From positions 1 to 6,015 of the forward strand of contig JBNJDW010000119.1 of NCBI GenBank assembly GCA_051745265.1: DNA of 6,015 nt. Direction: 5' to 3'. Below are positions 1 to 5,436 of this stretch, in pieces. How positions within the stretch are numbered: position 1 is the first letter of the stretch; each line of letters starts with the position of its first letter. The notes beneath the pieces are model-generated. The model was not told the origin of the DNA, ran no database searches, and saw nothing but the letters and a program-made list of their open reading frames with translations. Position numbers and translations under genes: made by a program. The DNA comes from JBNJDW01 sp051745265 (GTDB taxonomy: Bacteria > Pseudomonadota > Alphaproteobacteria > Micavibrionales > CSBR16-224).

Positions 1-95
1 GCCGGCTGCCGTAATTTCATCAAAATAACGCCGCTGACCAACGCCACCATCATCACCACCGCGATCGGGGTCAGATCATGTATATGGCCTTCCAT
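1..95 (-). CDS. CPA2 (KefB-type) monovalent cation:proton antiporter, N-terminal fragment
   Basis: Only the first 31 codons are inside the window; the gene continues past the left edge. The peptide begins MEGHIHDLTPIAVV, continues as a hydrophobic first membrane helix and ends in KLRQP. The DLTPI opening, one helix and an LRQP motif are how many alphaproteobacterial KefB/RosB-like antiporters of the CPA2 family start. Members of this family exchange K+ or Na+ for protons across the inner membrane. The ATG at 93-95 is supported by a GGAG ribosome binding site at 105-108, nine bases upstream. No confident promoter is seen in the leader; a small GATCA/TGATC dyad at 137-150 lies within it. The gene is insulated from the lipoprotein gene behind it by the terminator at 175-214. 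The family call rests on a short N-terminus, so substrate and subfamily (KefB, KefC, YbaL, with or without TrkA domain) cannot be given. Confidence 0.62.
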   Translation of the reverse strand, partial: MEGHIHDLTPIAVVMMVALVSGVILMKLRQP

Positions 96-174
96 GCGGG
101 TCAGCTCCGTTTTTTGAATTTCAGTAAAAGGGCATAGATCACAGATGATCGCCCCGTGTATAGATAAACCGAAT

Positions 175-214
175 AAAAAAAACCGCCAGTCCCGGTCAGG
201 ATCTGGCGGTTTTA
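175..214 (-). terminator. Rho-independent terminator after the lipoprotein gene
   Basis: A perfect 7-bp stem, CCGCCAG (183-189) and CTGGCGG (203-209), is extended by flanking A/T pairs and encloses a 13-base loop. On the minus strand the stem is followed directly by eight T residues (182-175), the classic intrinsic terminator layout. It lies 8 bases beyond the stop codon of the lipoprotein gene and ahead of the antiporter gene, so it ends lipoprotein transcription. The plus-strand side also has a short T-run (210-213), but no plus-strand gene precedes it. Confidence 0.9.
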
Positions 215-221
215 ATCTTTA

Positions 222-1466
222 TCAGCGGATATAAATATGAACTTCGCTGTTCAGCGCTGTATCGCTGGTGGCCGTATTCAGATTAATCCGTTCCAGCGGC
301 ACGCCCATCTGGGTCAGGGACCGCAGGACAGATTCGCCGTTTTTACGGGCCGCGGTTGAATACAGGGCCAGCTCGGCAGGGTTGCCGGTATCGGGGCTGA
401 CAGCGACCAGATCAAATTGAACGCCCGGACGGCTTTCCAGCGCCTGGCTGACCGCGGTATACAGGGATTCTTCATAATCAAGATCCTGACGATCGAAACG
501 AATCACCACCAGCGGCTGGCGGTCCTGAACCATACCATTTGAAATCGGGGCCAGCGCCTCTGGCTCGGCCTTACCCGGGGCCGCATCCTGTGCCCGTTTA
601 AACAGACGGTTTGAAATATTCTGACCATACAGATCGCCATTGGCAATACCATGCGACAGGGTCTGCATATTCATCCGTTCCGTACGCAGGAAGGTGGCCC
701 GGCGGTTACTTTCGTCATTCACCGTATTCAGCAAGCGATCAAGACGGACAATCATTTGATTGATATCGTCTTCAAGCGCGCTTAAACGTTCGTGATCAGA
801 TTTACGCGCACCGGACAGACCGAATGTCGCGCGAACTGATTCGAGCAAAAAGGCAGCTTCGGAGGCATCATTGGCAATCCGGCGGCCAAGATCATCAAGA
901 TCGCCCGAGCTTTCGGCAAGATTGTTCAGGGCACGCTGCGCTGTATTCCAGTCCGCAACCAGATCAGGGTTGCCCGGGGTCGTTCCGGTTTGCAATTCAG
1001 TGTTTATGCTGCTGACCAGATTAAAATAACGTCTGGAAATCGCATCATTTTTCTGGCTGAGCCCTTGCAGTTCCGCGCTTTTGCTGGAAATGGCGCTTTG
1101 CAGTTCACTCAACTCACCGCCCAGTTCATTGGCCTTACGTCCAACCAGCGTTTCGCTGCCGCCCTGATAGGCAGAGGCCGCAGGCGCCGAAGAATAATCC
1201 GAAGAGGCCGTAGAAAAATCACTGCCGATTGGCGCCAGATCGCTATCGCCGGTTTTATCACTGTTTTTATAGCCGTCTTTGCGGATCACTTCCGGGGCCG
1301 GCTCATCCAGGACAACCAAAGAAGGCTTGTCAGTTTCCTTGGATTGACCATTATTCCATTGCGGTTGTTCCGCTTTGGATGAAAATGGAGTGCTTTCACA
1401 GGCCGAAAGCGCCAGGCTTCCAGTCATCAGCGATACAATTAAAGTGGTTTTGAATTTGTTTTGCAC
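222..1466 (-). CDS. Outer-membrane-type lipoprotein with coiled-coil middle and OmpA-like C-terminal domain
   Basis: This 414-residue protein is not one I can name. It starts with a lipoprotein signal: basic N-terminus (MQNKFK), hydrophobic stretch and lipobox LSAC, so Cys23 should be lipidated. Residue +2 is Glu, not Asp, which fits outer-membrane sorting. Residues about 30-105 are low-complexity and rich in Ser, Asp, Pro and Ala, like a flexible linker. Residues about 110-160 and 172-265 are charged and helical with coiled-coil character. Residues 317-414 form a compact end domain: a beta-like PLVVIRFDR, a helix, FDLVAVSPDTG, then STAARKNGESVLRSLTQMG and a final EVHIYIR. The order resembles the peptidoglycan-binding OmpA-like fold, with D359 and R374 at the positions of its ligand residues, but it is divergent. 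The start is GTG, supported by GAGG at 1475-1478, eight bases upstream. I infer a periplasm-facing envelope protein linking outer membrane and cell wall; that role is unproven. Confidence 0.85.
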   Translation of the reverse strand: MQNKFKTTLIVSLMTGSLALSACESTPFSSKAEQPQWNNGQSKETDKPSLVVLDEPAPEVIRKDGYKNSDKTGDSDLAPIGSDFSTASSDYSSAPAASAYQGGSETLVGRKANELGGELSELQSAISSKSAELQGLSQKNDAISRRYFNLVSSINTELQTGTTPGNPDLVADWNTAQRALNNLAESSGDLDDLGRRIANDASEAAFLLESVRATFGLSGARKSDHERLSALEDDINQMIVRLDRLLNTVNDESNRRATFLRTERMNMQTLSHGIANGDLYGQNISNRLFKRAQDAAPGKAEPEALAPISNGMVQDRQPLVVIRFDRQDLDYEESLYTAVSQALESRPGVQFDLVAVSPDTGNPAELALYSTAARKNGESVLRSLTQMGVPLERINLNTATSDTALNSEVHIYIR

Positions 1467-1507
1467 GGTATAGACCTCATCTACGGGCTCAGAGTTTTCT
1501 TTGCGGA

Positions 1508-1536
1508 GTAATACCTTATTAAACCCCGGTAATCAA
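1508..1536 (-). promoter_or_regulatory. Predicted promoter of the lipoprotein gene
   Basis: Reading the minus strand, TTGATT (1536-1531) and TATTAC (1513-1508) are separated by exactly 17 bases, an acceptable sigma-70 type pair. The transcription start would fall near 1501, giving a leader of about 35 bases that contains the GAGG ribosome binding site before the GTG start at 1466. Neither hexamer is a full consensus match, so this is a prediction by eye. Confidence 0.42.
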
Positions 1537-1549
1537 TGATAATAATCAA
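1536..1549. promoter_or_regulatory. FNR/FixK-like box upstream of the lipoprotein gene
   Basis: The plus strand reads ATGATAATAATCAA, which matches the FNR/FixK consensus TTGAT-N4-ATCAA at 9 of 10 defined bases. Its centre (1542.5) lies at about -41.5 relative to the start site predicted from the adjacent -10 element, the position from which FNR/CRP-family activators act at class II promoters. It overlaps the end of the predicted -35 hexamer, as class II sites do. The surrounding DNA is AT-rich, so a chance match is possible. Confidence 0.35.
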
Positions 1550-1666
1550 GGGCATGATACCCTGTTGTCCAACGAAGAACAAGACGCATCTGATGATTTT
1601 CTACACCAGATTTTCCATCATGTCACATAAAGGTTATCAAAACTTTTAAAAAGCCAAACTTTCTGC

Positions 1667-1696
1667 TTGCAACCCGCCGCCTTTTTAAGGTAGTGT
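1667..1696 (+). promoter_or_regulatory. Possible promoter of the tRNA-Arg gene
   Basis: TTGCAA (1667-1672) and TAGTGT (1691-1696) are 18 bases apart, placing a start near 1703, about 25 bases ahead of the mature tRNA 5' end. Both hexamers are imperfect. The tRNA needs a promoter in this intergenic stretch and this is the best pair I see. The rest of 1550-1666 holds nothing I can assign. Confidence 0.3.
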
Positions 1697-1727
1697 TCAA
1701 ACCGCTTTACAAGGCTAACCGCCATAC

Positions 1728-1804
1728 GCGCCCGTAGCTCAACTGGATAGAGCATCTGACTACGAATCAGAAGGTTTGGGGTTCGAATCCCTACGGGCGC
1801 GCCA
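1728..1804 (+). tRNA. tRNA-Arg (anticodon ACG)
   Basis: A complete 77-base cloverleaf can be folded by hand. The acceptor stem GCGCCCG (1728-1734) pairs perfectly with CGGGCGC (1794-1800). The D stem is GCTC/GAGC (1737-1740, 1750-1753). The anticodon stem TCTGA/TCAGA (1755-1759, 1767-1771) encloses loop CTACGAA, with anticodon ACG at 1762-1764. The T arm is TGGGG-TTCGAAT-CCCTA with one G-U pair. The discriminator is G1801 and the 3' CCA is encoded (1802-1804). The anticodon A34 is expected to be deaminated to inosine by TadA, letting this tRNA read CGU, CGC and CGA. A run of seven T residues (1805-1811) directly follows and may help end transcription. Confidence 0.97.
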
Positions 1805-1836
1805 TTTTTTTCAAATTATACAACGTCACAAGATTT

Positions 1837-1864
1837 AAAAAACACGCCAGAAAACAGCTTCTGG
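1837..1864 (-). terminator. Minus-facing terminator-like hairpin without an adjacent minus-strand gene
   Basis: CCAGAA (1847-1852) and TTCTGG (1859-1864) form a perfect 6-bp stem around a 6-base loop. On the minus strand the stem is followed by CGTG and then six T residues (1842-1837), giving a modest intrinsic terminator layout. On the plus strand no T-run follows. The nearest gene that would reach it is the permease, whose stop is more than 1.2 kb away behind the antisense of the ATPase gene. The stem is short and the T-run is four bases away, so its activity is uncertain. Confidence 0.35.
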
Positions 1865-1894
1865 ATATTCAAGTTCTATTTCAATACCTAATAA

Positions 1895-1933
1895 ACCTTG
1901 CATATTTGGAGTTTATATCCTAAAATGCAAGGT
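1895..1933 (+). promoter_or_regulatory. Near-palindrome carrying the predicted promoter of the ATPase gene
   Basis: The arms 1895-1910 and 1918-1933 pair at 14 of 16 positions around a 7-base loop; the outer nine pairs (ACCTTGCAT and ATGCAAGGT) are perfect. The left arm contains TTGCAT (1898-1903). Exactly 17 bases later, TAAAAT (1921-1926) matches the -10 consensus at 5 of 6 bases. Transcription would then begin near 1933, one base before ATG 1934. The -35 match is weak (3 of 6). The symmetry could be an operator for a dimeric regulator, or a hairpin at the start region. The repeat itself is certain; the promoter and operator reading is inference. Confidence 0.55.
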
Positions 1934-3103
1934 ATGTTAGAAAGATGGATTACAAACAAACTCCGGAAAAGCCTGTCGCAAAACCCTGCTGTCGCGCTCT
2001 TGGGGGCACGTCAGATCGGTAAAACCACGCTTGCCAAAACGGTTTCCAAAGATACCAAATCACTCTATCTTGATCTGGAATCCCCGGAAGACCTGCTCAA
2101 ACTGAATGATCCTGTCAGCTTTTTTTCAGACCATAGCGATAAATTAATCATTTTGGATGAAATTCAACGCGCCCCTGATTTATTTACTGTATTGCGCGGC
2201 ATCATTGACAAGAACAGGGAAAACGGTCGCCGCAACGGTCAATTCCTATTGCTTGGCTCGGCATCTATGGAATTATTGCGCCAATCATCAGAAAGCCTTG
2301 CCGGACGCATCAGTTATCTTGAAATGACTGGCCTGAATATTCTTGAAATTCAAAATACCAATGATAACCGCAAAAAACTCTGGCTGCGCGGCGGGTTTCC
2401 CGAAAGCTATCTTGCCGCCGATAACGATGCCGCCATGGATTGGCTGGAAGACCTGATCAGAACCTATCTGGAACGTGATATTCCGCAAATGGGCTTTCGT
2501 GTCCCCGCGGCCCGCTTGCGCCGTTTATGGACAATGCTGGCCCATTTACAAGGCGAAACGGTCAATTATTCAAAACTGGCGGCCAATCTGGAAGTCGATA
2601 ACAAAACCATTACCCATTATATTGATATTTTAACCGACCTGTTGCTTGTAAGACGGCTGGAGCCTTGGCATGCCAACATCAAAAAGCGGCTGGTCAAATC
2701 ACCGCGATACTATATTCGTGACAGCGGTCTCCAACATCGTTTGCTTGGCATAGAGGATTACAGCGCCCTGCTGTCAAACCCGGTATTGGGCAAAAGCTGG
2801 GAAGGCTTTGTTACCGAGAATATCCATTCCGTCCTGCCACGGCGCGCTGAAACATATTTCTACCGGACATCCGCCGGGGCAGAAATTGATCTGGTTCTCA
2901 AACTTCCCGCTTCACAGATTTGGGCGATTGAAATCAAGCATGGCGTTGCCCCCAAAATCAGCAAACATTACAGCCAAACCTGTAATGATGTTGGCGCAAC
3001 TCATAAATATATCGTCTATGGCGGAGAAGACGAATTCAAATACAGCAAAGATGTGACGGTCACTTCACTGTCTTTACTCATGCAAAAACTACAAGCGTTC
3101 TAA
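1934..3103 (+). CDS. AAA_14/DUF4143 family ATPase
   Basis: This 389-residue cytoplasmic protein has the architecture of the widespread AAA_14 plus DUF4143 ATPases, whose cellular role is not settled. The N-terminal ATPase domain has Walker A GARQIGKTT (residues 24-32, Lys30) and Walker B KLIILDEIQ (70-78, Asp75 and Glu76), then LLLGSAS and ESLAGR as is typical of the family. LWLRGGFPES (about 149-158) leads into a helical, winged-helix-like section (about 195-240). The C-terminal domain contains WEGFV (Glu290), AEIDLVL (Asp319) and AIEIKHG (Glu333, Lys335), a pattern like the PD-(D/E)XK nuclease core. The start is uncertain: TTG 1898 and ATG 1925 are in frame upstream, but neither has a well-spaced ribosome binding site. 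ATG 1934 gives the family-like MLERW opening and fits a leaderless mRNA. The gene is visibly AT-richer than the permease next to it and lies on the opposite strand, consistent with acquisition by transfer. Its stop is 7 bases from that of the convergent permease. Confidence 0.9.
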   Translation: MLERWITNKLRKSLSQNPAVALLGARQIGKTTLAKTVSKDTKSLYLDLESPEDLLKLNDPVSFFSDHSDKLIILDEIQRAPDLFTVLRGIIDKNRENGRRNGQFLLLGSASMELLRQSSESLAGRISYLEMTGLNILEIQNTNDNRKKLWLRGGFPESYLAADNDAAMDWLEDLIRTYLERDIPQMGFRVPAARLRRLWTMLAHLQGETVNYSKLAANLEVDNKTITHYIDILTDLLLVRRLEPWHANIKKRLVKSPRYYIRDSGLQHRLLGIEDYSALLSNPVLGKSWEGFVTENIHSVLPRRAETYFYRTSAGAEIDLVLKLPASQIWAIEIKHGVAPKISKHYSQTCNDVGATHKYIVYGGEDEFKYSKDVTVTSLSLLMQKLQAF

Positions 3104-3110
3104 AGGTTTC

Positions 3111-4778
3111 TCACCCCAAAACCACCGCCCAGATCAAACAACTGACCCCGACCAGAAAGACATAAGCCAACATCGGGCCGATCGTATGGCGCAGGATTAA
3201 TCCTTCGCGTCCGGACAGGCCGGTGATGCTGGCAACCGCAATGATATTGGCGATGCTGATCATATTGCCGGCATTGGCGCCCAGCATCTGCGCGGCCAGC
3301 ATAATGCGGGGCAGGATTTCAACCTGCAGCGCGGCTGAAAACTGCAGCAGGCTGAACATCATATTTGAAAACGTCGCCGATCCGGCCAGAAAAGAGCCCA
3401 GCGCCCCGACCAAGGGCGCAAATAATGGCCAGCCGCCCCCGGTCATATCCGCGGCCTGTCCGGCCAGCACCAGTGGCATACTGTCAAACCCAAGGGCGTT
3501 GATATCGGTATTGACAAATATCCGCACCATCGGCACCGCCGCGCACAGGGCGATCACCGCCGGTTTCAAGGCGCCGGCCGTTTCCGCAAAGACCGATCGC
3601 ACCGCCGCGCCCTTTAAACGGAAAAACAGCACAGACATCAACACCACCAACAGGAAGACACTGCCCGGCAGATATAAAAGCGCGATTGAGGCCCGCACCC
3701 CGGTACCAAAAATATCCGTCCAACCGATCACCTGATCCGACAAAAAATCGCGCAGGGGTAAAAACGGCAGCCGCGTTGCCACCAGCAACACAGTGACCAG
3801 CAGATAAGGCAGCCAGGCCAGGCTGAGCTTCATTTTGGCCTGATGCGGTGGGGCCGTTTGGCGCAGGGCGAAATCCGGTTTGACAGTTTCCGGCGCGAAA
3901 TCATCCCAGCTTTGTGCGGGCAGCAAGACCCCCCGCCGCGCGGCCAGCGTGGCGATCGCCAGCCCGACAAGGCCGCCGATAATACTGGGAAATTCAGGAC
4001 CGATCCATGAGGCAACAGCCAGCGCCGGCAGCTCAAACAGCAATCCGGCAAACAGGGCGAATTTCCACAAAGACAGCCCCTCGCGCCACCGCCGGTTCCG
4101 CCCGAAAAACCGGGTCAGAATACCGCATAACAATAAAGGGATCAGACTGCCGATCAGCACATCAATCATCACCGCCTGCACGGCGACCGATTGCAGATAC
4201 AGGTCAAGCGGCAGGCCTTCTGTCCAGCCCTCGACCATCGGCGCCGGATTTCCGGCAACGCGCAGCCCCTGATCCATACCAATGACCACCGGCGTGCCCA
4301 CCGCGCCAAAAGACACCGGCACGCTGTTGGCAATCAGGGTCAGGACCACCGCGGCCAGCGCCGGAAAGCCCAGCGCAATCAACAACGGCGCCCCCAGCGC
4401 AGCAGGCGTGCCGAAACCGGCAATGCCCTCGATAAAGGCGCCGAAAAACCAGGCGACCAGAATAACCTGTACGCGGCGATCCGGGGAAATCGTATTAAAC
4501 CCCGCCTGTATCCGGTGCAAAGCACCGCTGTAAGACAGGGTTTTCAGCAGCAGCAAGGCACCAAAAACAATCCAGAGAATAGAGGCCGCGGCAAACAGCC
4601 CCTCAATGGCTGAGGCAGCAATATAAAGAAACGGCACCTGCCAGACAAACCCGCTGAGCATGACCGTCAGCACCAGCACCAGCGGCATCGCCGTTTTCGC
4701 CGGCAGCCGCCAGAGGATCAAAAGCAAGAAACTGCTGATAATCGGCAGCAGGGCGATGAGTAACGGAAAGACTTCCAT
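3111..4778 (-). CDS. lctP: LctP-family L-lactate/glycolate permease
   Basis: This 555-residue, highly hydrophobic inner-membrane protein has more than ten predicted membrane helices, the usual size for the lactate permease family (LctP/LldP/GlcA), which imports L-lactate, D-lactate or glycolate with protons. The family signature GAFIEGIAGFGTPAA is at residues 113-127, followed by VSFGAVGTP (155-163). Near the C-terminus are LAGSATFSNMMF and GANAGNMISIANIIAVA, corresponding to the conserved GS-T-N and G-MIS-IA blocks. The last two differ from the E. coli LldP version, so the exact substrate is open. An upstream in-frame extension to 4850 overlaps the rhodanese gene; ATG 4778 is chosen because it gives the family-like MEVFPLL start. 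Its ribosome binding site is weak (a GGA about nine bases upstream). It starts 25 bases after the rhodanese stop, suggesting one transcript and perhaps translational coupling. No terminator follows its stop; the convergent ATPase gene begins its 3' end 7 bases away. Confidence 0.92.
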   Translation of the reverse strand: MEVFPLLIALLPIISSFLLLILWRLPAKTAMPLVLVLTVMLSGFVWQVPFLYIAASAIEGLFAAASILWIVFGALLLLKTLSYSGALHRIQAGFNTISPDRRVQVILVAWFFGAFIEGIAGFGTPAALGAPLLIALGFPALAAVVLTLIANSVPVSFGAVGTPVVIGMDQGLRVAGNPAPMVEGWTEGLPLDLYLQSVAVQAVMIDVLIGSLIPLLLCGILTRFFGRNRRWREGLSLWKFALFAGLLFELPALAVASWIGPEFPSIIGGLVGLAIATLAARRGVLLPAQSWDDFAPETVKPDFALRQTAPPHQAKMKLSLAWLPYLLVTVLLVATRLPFLPLRDFLSDQVIGWTDIFGTGVRASIALLYLPGSVFLLVVLMSVLFFRLKGAAVRSVFAETAGALKPAVIALCAAVPMVRIFVNTDINALGFDSMPLVLAGQAADMTGGGWPLFAPLVGALGSFLAGSATFSNMMFSLLQFSAALQVEILPRIMLAAQMLGANAGNMISIANIIAVASITGLSGREGLILRHTIGPMLAYVFLVGVSCLIWAVVLG

Positions 4779-4803
4779 TGCTGAGAATCCGTTGGTTTTG
4801 GGC

Positions 4804-5331
4804 CTATTGGCTTTTACGATTCCAGGGCATGCGCTGCAATATTTTGGCAAGGCCGCACCAGCCGGTCAGCCCGGCGATCATCAGCGCCGCGGCAAAGACC
4901 CCGGCCAGGGCAAAGGCAAACATTAAACCGGTAAACCCCAGTATAATCAGGCCCAGAATCAGCCCGCCGACAATCATCTGCACCTGTCTGAATATAGAGA
5001 ATTTCGCCGCGCCGTCGACAACCGGTAAGTCTTTTTCTTTCCACGCATTCATGCCGCCGGTCAGGTTATAAACCCGAAAAGCATGATTCATTTCATCGGC
5101 AATCGCGCAGGCCTGCCCGCCGCGGCCGCCTTTCTGACAGTGAAAAATAACCGCCTGCTGTTCGGGAAAACGCAAAGCTGAAAGCCCCGCATCCAACCGC
5201 GACAACGGCAACGACATCGCATAAAGGATATGTTCAGCCTGAAATTCTTCGGGTGTCCGCACATCAACCAGCACGGCATGACCATGGCTGAGAAGCTCAA
5301 ACGCGGCCCTGGCATCAATCTCTTCACTCAT
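4804..5331 (-). CDS. Rhodanese-DUF2892 membrane protein (YgaP-like sulfurtransferase)
   Basis: This 175-residue protein joins a cytoplasmic rhodanese domain (about 1-105) to two membrane helices (about 117-136 and 139-157), the layout of E. coli YgaP. The rhodanese part shows VLVDVRTPEEF (CH2A-like), then the active-site loop C-Q-K-G-G-R with catalytic Cys65 and Arg70 in the CX4R form, and LTGGMNAW near its end. The tail TGWCGLAKILQRMPWNR matches the conserved ending of the DUF2892 segment. YgaP-type proteins carry persulfide sulfur on the active-site cysteine at the inner membrane. ATG 5331 is preferred over GTG 5334 because AGGAG (5339-5343) is 7 bases from the ATG but only 4 from the GTG. 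It precedes the permease gene by 25 bases in the same direction, so the two are probably co-transcribed. Confidence 0.92.
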   Translation of the reverse strand: MSEEIDARAAFELLSHGHAVLVDVRTPEEFQAEHILYAMSLPLSRLDAGLSALRFPEQQAVIFHCQKGGRGGQACAIADEMNHAFRVYNLTGGMNAWKEKDLPVVDGAAKFSIFRQVQMIVGGLILGLIILGFTGLMFAFALAGVFAAALMIAGLTGWCGLAKILQRMPWNRKSQ

Positions 5332-5357
5332 CACAGCGCTCCTTTTGTTGTGACCTC

Positions 5358-5385
5358 ATATAACCTAACCCGAAAGAGTCTAAAA
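5358..5385 (-). promoter_or_regulatory. Possible promoter of the rhodanese-permease transcript
   Basis: On the minus strand, TTTTAG (5385-5380) is followed after 16 bases by TTATAT (5363-5358), which would start transcription near 5351, about 20 bases before the ATG and just ahead of the AGGAG site. The -10 is reasonable and the -35 poor. The gap between the DotI-like stop and the rhodanese start is 105 bases, enough for a separate promoter. A CTGATCAG palindrome also lies in this gap, with no assigned role. Confidence 0.28.
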
Positions 5386-5436
5386 CCATCCCTGATCAGA
5401 AGAAAGAGAAAGATTACGCACAAGCCCCTGACAGGC

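Noticed and set aside
137..150. GATCA/TGATC dyad in the antiporter leader as an operator
   Set aside because: The arms are only 5 bases and no promoter could be placed beside it, so there is nothing to support a regulatory role.
824..1382. Plus-strand open frames antisense to the lipoprotein gene
   Set aside because: Their translations are compositionally odd (Arg/Gln/Phe-rich), have no recognisable motif or ribosome binding site, and lie fully within a well-supported minus-strand gene.
1898..1933. TTG 1898 or ATG 1925 as start of the ATPase
   Set aside because: TTG 1898 has no ribosome binding site and its coding would run through the palindrome. ATG 1925 has GGAG 13 bases away, which is too far. 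ATG 1934 fits the family N-terminus better, though ATG 1925 is not excluded.
1771..3109. AAGGTTT occurring in the tRNA-Arg (1771-1777) and just after the ATPase stop (3103-3109), as possible attachment-site repeats
   Set aside because: Seven bases is within chance, the match is in the variable-arm region and not the tRNA 3' end usually copied by integrases, and no integrase gene is present.
3105..3122. GGTTT/AAACC inverted repeat between the convergent ATPase and permease genes
   Set aside because: It is a short A/T-rich stem inside the permease 3' end with no T-run on either side; it does not look like a functional terminator.
3223..4613. Several plus-strand open frames and minus-strand shifted frames within the permease gene
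   Set aside because: These are shadows of a GC-rich membrane protein gene: Arg/Pro/Ala-rich translations with no domain. The minus-strand LctP frame carries all the conserved motifs.
4779..4850. N-terminal extension of the permease to an upstream ATG at 4850
   Set aside because: It would overlap the rhodanese gene and add 24 hydrophilic residues absent from the usual family start; ATG 4778 directly precedes the first membrane helix.
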